Of a stretch of DNA of 64,000 nucleotides, positions 31,465 through 41,018 are shown piece after piece; positions within the stretch are counted from its first letter, which is position 1; each line of letters begins with the position of its first letter. This stretch comes from Chitinophagaceae bacterium (GTDB lineage: Bacteria > Bacteroidota > Bacteroidia > Chitinophagales > Chitinophagaceae): the NCBI GenBank assembly GCA_016710165.1, contig JADJLJ010000002.1:773501-837500 (forward strand), in the 5' to 3' direction. Below the pieces are notes generated by a model. That model was not told the origin of the DNA. It did no database searches and saw only the letters and a list, made by a program, of their open reading frames with translations. The position numbers were made by a program, and so were the translations under genes.

Positions 31465-34086
31465 TCATTCCGTTTCTTCTCTTGCTTTCAGTTCCTTGAT
31501 CTTATCCAGCGCCCCTGCCACCACATCACACATGATGGTATATAATGCGCCGGGTACCTGGTTTGCATAGATATATTCCAGCGCCTCGTTCTCATTGGCA
31601 ATGGTAAGGGTGGGTACATGGGGGTTCACTTTATCGATGCCTTGTTTCAGTAAACCGATGATCTCATCGGCGGTACGGCCACGCAGGTTCTTATCGCAGC
31701 GGATGATGATCTGGTCGAAGTATTGTGCTGAGATCTCACCCAGTTCCATGATGTCTTCATCCCGCCGGTCGCCGGTGCCGCTGATCACACCCACTTTTGT
31801 TTTGTATTCCAGTTTGCTTACAAAATCGCAAAGCAGTTTTAATCCATGCGGGTTATGGGCAAAGTCGGCCAGGAACGTGATGTTCCGGAAGTTGAAGAAA
31901 TTCAGGCGGCCGGGTGTCAATGCTTCCCCGGGCATAAAGGTCTGCAATCCCAGTTTTATATCATCAATGGAAATATCACGGTATAAATAAGTAGCCAGTA
32001 CGGCCGGTAAACAGTTGGCAATATTATGCACTGCCTTTCCTTCATAGGTAAGCGGGATATCCTTTGCTGCCATCACCCGTATCTTCCAGTTTCCCTTCAT
32101 GATGGTTACAAAACCGTTCTCATAAACCGTTGCCAGCCCGCCGCCGGCACAGTGTTCTTTTATCCGTGGGTTATTTTCATCCATGCTGAAAAGGGCAATA
32201 TTGCATGTCAGCCCGTCTTTCATTGCATAAACAAGGTCATCTTCTGCATTTAAAATGGCATAGCCATGCGGAAAGACAGTTTCCGGAACCACCGATTTCA
32301 CTTTTGCCATTTGCTCCACGGTGTAAATACCGCCCAGGCCAATATGGTCAGCGGCCACATTGGTCACAATACCCACATCGCAGTTCTGAAAAGCCAACCC
32401 GCTTTTTAAGATACCACCCCTTGCACATTCCAGTACGGCAAAGTCAACCGTAGGGTCTTTCAGCACAAACGTGGATGAGATGGGCCCCGTACAGTCACCC
32501 TTCATCATTAACTGGTTCTGTATATATACGCCGTCGCTGGTAGTATAGCCCACTTTCTTGCCGGCGCTCTTTGCAATATGTGCAGTTAACCTGGTCGTGG
32601 TCGTTTTGCCATTCGTTCCGGTTACAGCAATGATCGGGATCCGCCCAACACTTCCTTTGGGGAACAGCATATCGATCACCGGTTCGGCAACATTGCGGGG
32701 CAGCCCTTCTGCCGGATCGATGTGCATGCGGAATCCCGGCGCTGCATTCACTTCCAGGATGGCGCCTCCATTTTCACTTACCGGGGTACGCAGGTCCACT
32801 GCCATTACATCAATGCCGCATATATCAAGGCCGATGATCTTTGCAATGCGTTCAAACATGAAGATATTGGTCGGGTGCACTTCATCGGTTACATCGGTTG
32901 ACGTGCCACCGGTTGATAGATTGGCCGTTGGCTTCAGTAAGACCCGTTCTCCTTTTCCAGGGATCGTTTCCAGCGTAATGCCCGCATCATCCAGCATTTT
33001 TTGGGTGAACTGGTCCATGGTGATCTGCGTCAGCACTTTTTCATGCCCATAACCCCGGCGTGGGTCCTTATTGGTCTCATCGATCAGCCACTGGATGGTA
33101 TGTACGCCATCACCCACCACCGAAGCGGGGGTACGCAATGCTGCACAAATGAATTTATTGTTGATCACCAGGCACCTGAAATCATAGCCTGTAATGAACC
33201 GCTCCACGATCACATTGCGGCCATATTGTTTGGCTGCTTCCAGTGCTCTGATCGCCTGCTCCCGGTTGGTGATGTTGGTAGTGTTGCCTTTGCCATGGTT
33301 GCCGTCGATGGGTTTTATCACCAGGGGATAACCAAATTTCTGTATCGCTTCGTCAAGCCCTGCTTCTGTCCGGATCACCGTTCCCCTCGGGACAGGGATC
33401 TCTGCTGCTTCCAGCAGCATTTTTGTTTCTTCCTTGTTGCAGGCAATATCCACTGCAATGTTGGAGGTGGTGGACGCAATGGTGGCCCTGATCCTTTTTT
33501 GATTCACGCCATAACCCAGTTGCACCAGGCTCTGTTTATTCAACCGGATGTATGGGATATTCCGTTTTGCGGCTTCATCCACAATGCAGCCGGTGGAAGG
33601 GCCGAGCCTTGTATCTTCCCGTATCTCCCTTAATTTCTGAATGTCTTCATCCAGATCATATTCCACGCCGTCCGTCACTGCCTGTGCAATGCGAACGGAG
33701 GCCTTGGCGGCATACACACCGGCATCTTCTTCCATGTACGTGAAGCATACATAATACACACCCTCTTTTTCATTGGCTGTTCTTGTTCTTCCAAAACCCA
33801 CATCCATGCCGGCAAGGGTCTGTATCTCCAGCGCAATGTGTTCGATCACGTGGCCCATCCAGGTACCTTCATCCACCCGCTCAAAGAAACCACCCCGGTG
33901 CCCCACGCTGCAGCGGTGTTCGATCATGGTAGGGAACATTTTTTCCAACCGCTGCCTGAAACCATCAATCGAATTGGTGGGCCTTTGTTCCATCTCCTCC
34001 AGGTCCAGTTTCATCTGGATCAGTTTGGTCCTCCGCACACTCCAGTAGTTCGGCCCCTTGAGCACTTTGATTTCAACGATCTTCAT
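31465..34086 (-). CDS. cphA: Cyanophycin synthetase
   Basis: ATP-dependent enzyme of 873 residues that builds the storage polymer multi-L-arginyl-poly-L-aspartate. There are three domains in order. The N-terminal part (about 1-160) has HRCSVGHRGGFFERV. The ATP-grasp domain (about 200-480) includes FGYPLVIKPIDGNHGKGN, VERFITGYDFRCLV and EVNAAPGFRMHIDP. The Mur-ligase-like domain follows with P-loop VTGTNGKTTTTRL near residue 490, ECARGGILKSG and FLADFAHNPHG. The length matches typical CphA1. The GHRGG and GxGYG-type residues point to a true cyanophycin enzyme rather than a plain Mur ligase. The cyanophycinase gene lies 1.7 kb away on the other strand. Confidence 0.95.
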   Translation of the reverse strand: MKIVEIKVLKGPNYWSVRRTKLIQMKLDLEEMEQRPTNSIDGFRQRLEKMFPTMIEHRCSVGHRGGFFERVDEGTWMGHVIEHIALEIQTLAGMDVGFGRTRTANEKEGVYYVCFTYMEEDAGVYAAKASVRIAQAVTDGVEYDLDEDIQKLREIREDTRLGPSTGCIVDEAAKRNIPYIRLNKQSLVQLGYGVNQKRIRATIASTTSNIAVDIACNKEETKMLLEAAEIPVPRGTVIRTEAGLDEAIQKFGYPLVIKPIDGNHGKGNTTNITNREQAIRALEAAKQYGRNVIVERFITGYDFRCLVINNKFICAALRTPASVVGDGVHTIQWLIDETNKDPRRGYGHEKVLTQITMDQFTQKMLDDAGITLETIPGKGERVLLKPTANLSTGGTSTDVTDEVHPTNIFMFERIAKIIGLDICGIDVMAVDLRTPVSENGGAILEVNAAPGFRMHIDPAEGLPRNVAEPVIDMLFPKGSVGRIPIIAVTGTNGKTTTTRLTAHIAKSAGKKVGYTTSDGVYIQNQLMMKGDCTGPISSTFVLKDPTVDFAVLECARGGILKSGLAFQNCDVGIVTNVAADHIGLGGIYTVEQMAKVKSVVPETVFPHGYAILNAEDDLVYAMKDGLTCNIALFSMDENNPRIKEHCAGGGLATVYENGFVTIMKGNWKIRVMAAKDIPLTYEGKAVHNIANCLPAVLATYLYRDISIDDIKLGLQTFMPGEALTPGRLNFFNFRNITFLADFAHNPHGLKLLCDFVSKLEYKTKVGVISGTGDRRDEDIMELGEISAQYFDQIIIRCDKNLRGRTADEIIGLLKQGIDKVNPHVPTLTIANENEALEYIYANQVPGALYTIMCDVVAGALDKIKELKAREETE

Positions 34087-34315
34087 AATTCAGTTTGTAG
34101 GTTTGATGTTTGCCCCTATTCCCTAACGGGGAACCCGGGAGACTAATGTATTATCGCTCTTTTTCTTCAGGTATACAGGATCATTGAAATGAAAATATTT
34201 TTATTCGTGATACCCCTTGTCCCTCTTTAGGGGATAGGGGCAAAATGGAAATTACCAAAATCATCTTGCTTTGCAAAAAACAAAATTTGTACATTGTAAT
34301 TCTAAAATAATTCAC
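34087..34315. other. Divergent region with periodic words and two GC palindromes
   Basis: Words AGTTTGT, AGGTTTG and ATGTTTG are spaced 7 nt apart (34092-34112) and abut a GC-rich palindrome (TTCCC-TAAC-GGGGAA region, 34112-34140). A second nested palindrome with CCCTCTTTAGGGG lies at 34213-34240. No gene seen. Confidence 0.55.
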
Positions 34316-35608
34316 ATGTCCAACCGCCGTTCTTTCCTCAATAAAGCAGGGTTATTGTCTGCATCTGCGCTCACAGCCGGTTTATTTCAGCCGGCATGGA
34401 GCCGTGATCTGCAGTCGGCATTAAAAAATGCAGCGGCGGTACCACCGGCCGGCCTGGCAACCGATGAGGAATTCTGGTATTATGTGCAGCAGTCCTATAC
34501 CATTGCGCCCAATTTTATCAACCTCAATAATGGGGGCGTGGCCCCTGCTCCTAAAGTAGTGGCCGATGCCATGAAGCGTAACTATGATTTCAGTAATGAA
34601 GCGCCCAGTTATTTCATGTGGCGCATCATTGACCAGGGAAGGGAGCCGCTCCGGAAAAGCCTGGCCCAGCTGGCGGGATGCGATAAGGAAGAGATCGCCC
34701 TGCACCGGAATGCATCGGAAGCACTGGAAACCGTGATATTCGGGCTCGATCTGAAAGCCGGCGATGAAGTGGTGCTGAGCAAACAGGATTATCCCAACAT
34801 GATCGGGGCCTGGAAGCAACGGGAGAAAAGAGAAGGCATCAGGCTGGTCTGGATAAATCTGGAACTGCCCAGTGAAGATGAGAATTACCTGGTGAAACAA
34901 TACACCGATGCATTCACTGCAAAAACAAAACTGGTGCAGGTTACCCACATGATAAACTGGATCGGGCAAAAGATGCCGGTACGGAAAATCGCCGATGCGG
35001 CGAAGAAGAACAATATTGACGTGTTGGTGGATGGCGCCCATACATTCGCTCACTTTGAATTTAAGGTGCCGGAACTTAACTGCGATTATTTCGGTACCAG
35101 CCTGCACAAGTGGCTGGGTGCGCCCATCGGTACCGGACTGTTGTATGTACGCAAGGAAAAAATAAAGACCATCTGGCCCTTGTTTGGCGCCGGCGAAAAA
35201 GAAGAAGCGGATATCCGCAAGTTTGAACACCTGGGCACCCGCCCGTTCTTTATTGAAGAAGCAACGGATAAGGCCATTGATTTTTATGACATGATCGGGG
35301 CCAAACGTAAAGAAGAAAGATTGCTTTACCTGAAGAACTACTGGATGGAACGGGTGAAGAATATTCCCAAAGTAAAACTGCATACTTCATTTAAAAAGGA
35401 ATTCGGATGCGCCATTGGCCTGGTGAGTGTGGAAGGGAAAAAACCTGCAGAGCTTGACAGTTACCTGTGGACTAACTTTAAAATACACAGCGTGGGCATT
35501 GAGTGGGAGAATATCAGCGGTGTGCGCATTACCCCCAATGTTTATACCAGTACCAAAAACCTGGACAGGCTTGTAGAGGGAATTGAAAAGTTTGCAAAGG
35601 GCATTTGA
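34316..35608 (+). CDS. Class V aminotransferase (isopenicillin-N epimerase-like), exported
   Basis: PLP enzyme of 430 residues from the ATG at 34316. The N-terminus MSNRRSFLNKAGLLSASALTA looks like a Tat-type signal (S/N-R-R-S-F-L), suggesting export as a folded, cofactor-bound protein. The body has FINLNNGGVAPAPKVV, the phosphate-binding RNASEALETVIFGL, the aspartate VDGAHTFAHFEF, and the Schiff-base lysine in GTSLHKWLGAPIGTGLLYV. Members include cysteine desulfurases, isopenicillin-N epimerases and amino-acid epimerases; the substrate is not determinable here. Position between cphA and cphB hints at processing of an amino acid or dipeptide related to cyanophycin, which is inference only. 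Confidence 0.85.
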   Translation: MSNRRSFLNKAGLLSASALTAGLFQPAWSRDLQSALKNAAAVPPAGLATDEEFWYYVQQSYTIAPNFINLNNGGVAPAPKVVADAMKRNYDFSNEAPSYFMWRIIDQGREPLRKSLAQLAGCDKEEIALHRNASEALETVIFGLDLKAGDEVVLSKQDYPNMIGAWKQREKREGIRLVWINLELPSEDENYLVKQYTDAFTAKTKLVQVTHMINWIGQKMPVRKIADAAKKNNIDVLVDGAHTFAHFEFKVPELNCDYFGTSLHKWLGAPIGTGLLYVRKEKIKTIWPLFGAGEKEEADIRKFEHLGTRPFFIEEATDKAIDFYDMIGAKRKEERLLYLKNYWMERVKNIPKVKLHTSFKKEFGCAIGLVSVEGKKPAELDSYLWTNFKIHSVGIEWENISGVRITPNVYTSTKNLDRLVEGIEKFAKGI

Positions 35609-35610
35609 AC

Positions 35611-35703
35611 CGTTTCAGTCGTTTAAAACGTTTATGACGTTGTGCTTATGCTGATTTGAAACGGGTTAAACGAATGAAACGTTTTTAAACGAATGAGCAT
35701 AAT
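35611..35703. repeat. Nonamer-periodic inverted repeat
   Basis: The left arm is a run of 9-nt words starting CGTTT (35611 onward). The right arm has complementary words ending AAACG at 9-nt steps (to 35703), and TTATG/CATAA closes the inner and outer ends. It lies in the gap between the class V aminotransferase and cphB. Confidence 0.72.
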
Positions 35704-35750
35704 TAACAGCCCTTGATAAGTAGTTCTCACCTGCCAAACACGAATTCCCG

Positions 35751-35758
35751 TATTTTTG
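35751..35758 (+). promoter_or_regulatory. -7 box for cphB
   Basis: TATTTTTG matches TAnnTTTG 21 nt before the cphB ATG. Confidence 0.5.
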
Positions 35759-35779
35759 CGTTAATCATAAAAAGATTAA

Positions 35780-36676
35780 ATGCAATTTGCTAAAGGAAAA
35801 CTGATAGCGATTGGAGGAGCGGAAGACAAGGGAACAGACCTGGAGAAAGGAGAGATCCATCGCAATAACCTGAACTTTTTTGAACTCGGTATCCTCCGCC
35901 GCATTGTGGAAGAAGCCGGCGGCCCTCTCAGCCGTATTGAAGTGATTACTACCGCCAGTACCATACCCTACGAGGTGGGCGACAATTACCTGAATGCTTT
36001 TGGAAAGATAGGCTGCACCGATGTGGGTGTGATGCATATCCGTAACCGGGCCGATACCGGTAACCGGGAATACATCGATCGTATAGCTGCCTGCACGGTA
36101 GTAATGTTCAGTGGCGGTAACCAGTTGCGCCTCAGCAGCACATTTGGCGGTACTGTTTTTTTTCAGACAATAATGGACCGTTACCTGGATGAGGATGGCT
36201 TTGTTATTGCCGGCACTTCGGCAGGCGCCATGGCCATGAGTAATACCATGATCTATGAAGGGAATGCAGCAAGGGCCCATTTAAAGAGCGAAGTGAAGAT
36301 CACCACCGGCCTGGGATTCATGGATAACGTGATATTTGATTCACATTTTGAAAAGCGGGGAAGGTTTGTTCGGCTGGCACAGGCCGTTGCCAGTAACCCG
36401 TCCTGCATAGGCATTGGCCTGGGGGAAGATACCGCCATGCTGGTAACGGGTGGAAATAAAATGGAAGCCATCGGCAGCGGGCTGGTTACGATCATCGACG
36501 GGCACGAGATGCTCCACTCCAATATTGCCGATATACCCGATGGCAATCCCATCAGTATCGAAAACCTGAAAGTGCATTTTTGTGAGCATGGAAACGGCTA
36601 TCTTTTAAAAGAGCGTAAATTTTTAATGGAAGCCGGTACCGGTTCGCTGATAAAGAAACAGGTGGATGTGGAATAG
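35780..36676 (+). CDS. cphB: Cyanophycinase
   Basis: Serine exopeptidase of 298 residues (peptidase family S51) that releases beta-Asp-Arg dipeptides from cyanophycin. It begins KGKLIAIGGAEDKGTD, has FSGGNQLRLSSTFGGT before the active site, the nucleophile Ser in IAGTSAGAMAMSNTMIYEG, and GLGFMDNVIFDSHFEKRGRFVRL with the His and substrate-binding residues typical of CphB. GIGLGEDTAMLV and a C-terminal helix follow. No signal peptide is seen, so it is cytosolic, degrading internal granules made by CphA. It has its own promoter box and is not in an operon with cphA. Confidence 0.94.
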   Translation: MQFAKGKLIAIGGAEDKGTDLEKGEIHRNNLNFFELGILRRIVEEAGGPLSRIEVITTASTIPYEVGDNYLNAFGKIGCTDVGVMHIRNRADTGNREYIDRIAACTVVMFSGGNQLRLSSTFGGTVFFQTIMDRYLDEDGFVIAGTSAGAMAMSNTMIYEGNAARAHLKSEVKITTGLGFMDNVIFDSHFEKRGRFVRLAQAVASNPSCIGIGLGEDTAMLVTGGNKMEAIGSGLVTIIDGHEMLHSNIADIPDGNPISIENLKVHFCEHGNGYLLKERKFLMEAGTGSLIKKQVDVE

Positions 36677-36838
36677 AAACTCCTGAGCATTTATCGGATA
36701 TCTCTTTATTCAATCCCGTTAGGGGTGATATTTTTGAATATCACTCCCGTGAAGCGCTTAAAACATCCCGATAACTATGGGACAGGCTGACATCCCGTTT
36801 AACTTCTGAGTCTTATTATTTTCTTTTACCTTACCGCC
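36677..36838. other. Gap with palindromes
   Basis: Holds a hairpin GTGATATT/AATATCAC (about 36725-36745) and a CCCGATAACTATGGGA-type palindrome (36766-36782). No gene seen. Confidence 0.5.
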
Positions 36839-38246
36839 ATGAACCGGAAAAAATTCATCCAGCAATCGTCTCTTGCATCGGCAGCTTTATTCATGAGCAA
36901 TTATTCCTTTGCAGAACGGAACAATGATTTTCCCGTGGTAAGAGTGCCGGAAAGCCAGCGGAAATTCAAAAGCCCGGCAATCGAAAAACTGATCGCTGAA
37001 ATAAAAAAGAACACCGGCAATAAAGAAATTGCCTGGTTGTTTGAGAACTGTTTCCCCAACACCCTGGATACCACCGTTGATTTTGAGATCATCAACGGTA
37101 AGCCCGATACCTTCGTCATCACCGGTGATATTGACGCCATGTGGCTGCGGGATTCTTCGGCACAGGTATGGCCTTACCTGCCACTGATGAGAGAAGATAA
37201 GAATTTGCAGGAATTGATAAAAGGGGTGATCAACCGCCAGGTAAAATGCATTTTAAAGGATCCCTATGCCAATGCTTTTTATAAAGATGAGAACAAGATC
37301 AGCGAATGGAAGGACGACAAGACCGAAATGAAACCCGGCATTCACGAACGCAAGTGGGAGATAGACAGTTTGTGTTACCCGATCCGGCTGAGTTATGGTT
37401 ACTGGAAAGAAACAGGAGATGCTTCTGTATTTGATAAAGACTGGCAGGAAGCGATGCGGTTGATCGTAAAGACATTTAAAGAACAGCAGCGCTTAGAGAA
37501 TAATGGCCCTTATAAATTTGAACGTACAACGAGTTGGGCAACCGATGGGGTACCATTGGGAGGTTATGGTTATCCAACAAGCAAAAACGGGCTGATACAT
37601 GCAATGTTCAGGCCGAGTGATGATGCGACGGTTTTTCCATTCAACATTCCGGGTAATTATTTTGCAATGCTTTCATTGTTGAATTTGATTGAATTACATG
37701 AAGACAAGAATTTTACTCATGGTTGAAAAGCTAATAAAAAAAATTGCTGACGGAATTTGGAGCACAATGCTCCTAATTGAACAAAAGGGATTCGGCAAAA
37801 TATATGCCTATGAGATAAATGGTTTTGGAAGTTTTAATTTGATGGATGACGCAAATGTTCCCTCATTACTTTCAATGGGTTATCTGGATACAAGAAGCCT
37901 AAATGACGAAATCTATAGAAATACGCGAAAATTTGTTCTTTCATCCGAGAACCCCTTCTTCTTCAAAGGCAAAGTGGCCGAAGGCATTGGCGGCCCGCAT
38001 GTGGGTATGGATTATATCTGGCCGATGAGTATCATCATGAGAGCACTGACCAGCAATGATGATAAAGAAATAAAGATGTGCTTGGATATGTTGCAGAAGA
38101 CCCATGCCGGCACCGGTTTCATGCATGAATCGTTTCATAAGGACGATGCCACAAAATTCACCCGCAAGTGGTTTGCCTGGGCCAACACGCTTTTTGGAGA
38201 ATTAATATGGAAAATCTATAAAGAAAGAAGACATTTGCTGAATTGA
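36839..38246 (+). CDS. GH125 alpha-mannosidase-like protein, frame broken, with a low-GC patch
   Basis: Exported glycoside hydrolase of family 125 (exo-acting alpha-1,6-mannosidase in characterised members). The signal-like N-terminus is RKKFIQQSSLASAALFMSN. The family hallmark FVITGDIDAMWLRDSSAQVWPY is near residue 97, then ERKWEIDSLCYPIRLSYGYW, FRPSDDATVFPFNIPGNYFA, and in the second frame GKIYAYEINGFGSFNLMDDANVPSLL and EGIGGPHVGMDYIWPMSIIMRAL. The first frame stops at 37726 and the second runs 37689-38246, so a one-base insertion or two-base deletion lies near 37689-37730. The stretch from about 37670 to 37955 is visibly poorer in GC (roughly a third) than the flanks. This suggests recombination with, or co-assembly of, a diverged allele. 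Confidence 0.8.
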
Positions 38247-38252
38247 TCTTTT

Positions 38253-38921
38253 ATGAAGACGCTGCTTTTTACCTCCATTTTCGCTTTAATTGCCTTGCTT
38301 ATGCCTTCCAGTCTTAAGAAACGGGTCATCTTTTTCGGGGATTCCATTACCGAAGCGGGGGTACATCCGGGCGGGTATATCCTGCGGATGGATTCGATGA
38401 TCACAAAGCAGGGCCTTGGCGACCGTTTTGAATTGCTGGGATCGGGGGTTAGCGCCAATAAAGTGTATGATCTTTTTCTGCGTATGGAAGATGATGTGCT
38501 GAAAAGGGAACCGTCCATTGTGGTGATCTATATCGGGGTGAATGATGTGTGGCATAAACGTACCGGTGGCACCGGCACCGATGCGGATAAGTTTGAACGG
38601 TTTTACGAGGCTATTATAAAAAGACTGTCAGATAAGAACATCAAAGCAGTACTCTGCACGCCGGCAGTGATCGGGGAGAAGACAGACTTCAGCAACGAAC
38701 AGGACGGCGACCTGAATAAATACAGCAATATCATAAGGGATATTGCTGCCAGAAATAACCTGCCCCTGGTTGACCTCCGCAAAGCCTTCCTGGATTATAA
38801 CCTGAAGAACAATCCCGGCAATAAAGAGTACGGTATCCTTACCACCGACCGGGTTCACCTGAATGCCCGCGGGAACCAGCTGGTTGCGGAAGAAATGTTA
38901 AAAATCATACTGGCCTTATAA
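38253..38921 (+). CDS. SGNH/GDSL hydrolase
   Basis: Esterase or acetylhydrolase of 222 residues. The N-terminal hydrophobic stretch (LLFTSIFALIALLMPSS) may be a signal peptide or anchor. The GDS nucleophile motif is VIFFGDSITEAG near residue 28, the block II Gly is in LLGSGVSANKVYDL, block III is YIGVNDVW, and the catalytic Asp/His is in LTTDRVHLNARGNQLVA. The order and spacing match the lysophospholipase L1-like group. It lies 6 nt after the GH125 gene, so the two may act together on a polysaccharide, for example de-esterification plus mannose release. Confidence 0.87.
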   Translation: MKTLLFTSIFALIALLMPSSLKKRVIFFGDSITEAGVHPGGYILRMDSMITKQGLGDRFELLGSGVSANKVYDLFLRMEDDVLKREPSIVVIYIGVNDVWHKRTGGTGTDADKFERFYEAIIKRLSDKNIKAVLCTPAVIGEKTDFSNEQDGDLNKYSNIIRDIAARNNLPLVDLRKAFLDYNLKNNPGNKEYGILTTDRVHLNARGNQLVAEEMLKIILAL

Positions 38922-39018
38922 TTCACTGCTGAACCTTTTATTGTCTTTAAAAAAGATTTATCTTCAACTTCTGCTTACCTGGTCCCCACAGCCTTTACTC
39001 ACCAACAAAACAAACGCC

Positions 39019-40953
39019 ATGAAGATCATTCAAAAACAAGTGCTGTGGCTGTTATCAGCGATCCTGATCACGGTTTCGGCCTGTACCTCCAAAACAGAAA
39101 AAGAAGAAAAGCCGCCGCTGGTAGCGCTGGAAGATTTTTTCAAAAATGCCGATAAGACCGGCTGGCAGATATCTCCCGACGGGGAATACATTTCTTACCG
39201 CTCCAATCATCTGGGTCATATGAATGTATTTGTTCGGAGGATATCGGATTCGGTTGGCATCCCGGTAACCTTCGATTCGGTAAGGCCTATTTTTCAATAT
39301 CAGTGGAAGGGCAACCGCATATTATACCTGCAGGATGTAGGGGGGGATGAGAACTTCCAGTTGTTCTCGGTATCCATTGACGGGAAAGACCAGAAAGCAT
39401 TGACACCCTTCCCCAAGGTGCGGACAATGATACTGAACGACCTCCGGTATGTACCAGGTAAAGAAAAGGAAGTGATGATACAAATGAATAAGCGGGATAC
39501 CCGTTATTTTGATCCCTACAGCATCAATATAGAAAGCGGGGAATTGAAGGAACTGTATAAGAATGATAAGAACTTCGAAAGCTGGTATACCGATCACAAC
39601 GGGGTGATCCGGCTTGCGACCAAAACCGATGGGGTAAACATCACGCTGTATCACCGGGCAACCGAAGCAGATCCGTTCGATTCCCTGCTGACCACCAGTT
39701 ACAAGGAAGCATTTAACCCGAACCTCTTCACCTTTGATAATAAGAATATTTATGTGGCCAGTAATATCGGCAGGGATAAGACCGCCATTGTTGAGTATGA
39801 CCTGGCTGCCAAAAAGGAAATAAGGGAAATTTACAGCAACCCGGAGTATGATGTGGACGGGGTGGATTATTCACCCAAACGAAAAGTGCTGCAGTCGGCT
39901 TTCTTTACCTCCTGGAAAAATGAGCAGCATTTTATAGACAAGGAGGCAGAAGCAGAGTATACGAAGATGAAGGATAAGTTCAAGGGATATGAAATTGCTA
40001 TTTACGGAAATAATAATGAAGAGGACAAGTTCATTGTATGGACCGGTAATGATAAACTGCCCTCTAAATTTTATTTCTACGACAGGAAGAGCGGGGAAAC
40101 AAAATACCTGGCTACCGGAAGGCCGTGGCTGAAGGAAGAAGATATGGCAACCATGAAACCCATTGAATATAAGTCGAGGGACGGGTTGACCATTCATGGT
40201 TACCTCACATTGCCGAAGGGTGTTGAAGCAAAAAACCTGCCTGTGATCGTTAATCCGCATGGCGGCCCATGGGCCAGGGATGTGTGGGGCTTTAATAATG
40301 AAGTGCAGTTCCTGGCAAACCGGGGCTATGCTGTGTTGCAGATGAACTTCAGGGGTTCTACCGGCTATGGCAAAGCATTCTGGCTGAAGGGTTCCAAAGA
40401 ATGGGGCAAAAAAATGCAGGATGATATTACCGATGGGGTTAACTGGTTGATCAAAGAGGGCATTGCGGATAAGAAAAGAGTGGCTATTTATGGCGGCAGT
40501 TATGGCGGCTATGCAACCCTGGCCGGCGTTGCATTCACTCCCGACCTCTATGCCTGTGCAGTAGATTATGTTGGGGTATCCAATATGTTCACGTTCATGA
40601 ATACCATACCTCCCTACTGGGAACCCTTTAAAAAACAGATGTATGAACTGGTAGGCGATCCTGTAAAAGACAGTGCCCTGCTTGCAGAAGTATCCCCGGC
40701 ACTGCATGTTGGGAACATAAAAGCGCCCTTGTTCATTGCCCAGGGTGCCAACGACCCAAGGGTGAACAAAGCCGAAAGCGACCAGGTGGTGGAAGCGCTG
40801 AAGAAAAGAGGCGTATCGGTTGAATACATGGTGAAGAATGATGAAGGGCATGGTTTTGCCAATGAGAACAACCGCATCGATTTTTATAAGGCGATGGAAA
40901 AATTCTTTGATAAACACCTGAGCGGTAAACCGGCAGAACAGAAGAAACAGTAA
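39019..40953 (+). CDS. S9 family prolyl-oligopeptidase-like lipoprotein
   Basis: Serine peptidase of 644 residues from the ATG at 39019, where a lipoprotein signal starts (MKIIQKQVLWLLSAILITVSAC, lipobox VSAC). The N-terminal two-thirds forms a beta-propeller (repeated blade-like segments such as GWQISPDGEYISYRSN and YVPGKEKEVMIQMN). The C-terminal alpha/beta-hydrolase domain has VNPHGGPWARDVWGFN, the nucleophile in YGGSYGGYATLAG, the Asp in AQGANDPRVNKAES and the His in NDEGHGFANENN. The catalytic triad is complete. It likely cleaves peptides in the periplasm. It belongs to the S9C/DPP-IV-related group common in Bacteroidota. Confidence 0.9.
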   Translation: MKIIQKQVLWLLSAILITVSACTSKTEKEEKPPLVALEDFFKNADKTGWQISPDGEYISYRSNHLGHMNVFVRRISDSVGIPVTFDSVRPIFQYQWKGNRILYLQDVGGDENFQLFSVSIDGKDQKALTPFPKVRTMILNDLRYVPGKEKEVMIQMNKRDTRYFDPYSINIESGELKELYKNDKNFESWYTDHNGVIRLATKTDGVNITLYHRATEADPFDSLLTTSYKEAFNPNLFTFDNKNIYVASNIGRDKTAIVEYDLAAKKEIREIYSNPEYDVDGVDYSPKRKVLQSAFFTSWKNEQHFIDKEAEAEYTKMKDKFKGYEIAIYGNNNEEDKFIVWTGNDKLPSKFYFYDRKSGETKYLATGRPWLKEEDMATMKPIEYKSRDGLTIHGYLTLPKGVEAKNLPVIVNPHGGPWARDVWGFNNEVQFLANRGYAVLQMNFRGSTGYGKAFWLKGSKEWGKKMQDDITDGVNWLIKEGIADKKRVAIYGGSYGGYATLAGVAFTPDLYACAVDYVGVSNMFTFMNTIPPYWEPFKKQMYELVGDPVKDSALLAEVSPALHVGNIKAPLFIAQGANDPRVNKAESDQVVEALKKRGVSVEYMVKNDEGHGFANENNRIDFYKAMEKFFDKHLSGKPAEQKKQ

Positions 40954-40970
40954 TGCACAGGTAATAAATA

Positions 40971-41005
40971 AAAAATGCCCCTCCAAAAGTGGGGCATTTT
41001 TTTTA
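40971..41005. terminator. Bidirectional terminator
   Basis: Stem AAAAATGCCCC (40971-40981) / GGGGCATTTTT (40991-41001) between convergent genes, with T runs on both strands. Confidence 0.85.
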
Positions 41006-41018
41006 TGCAGTAACTCAT

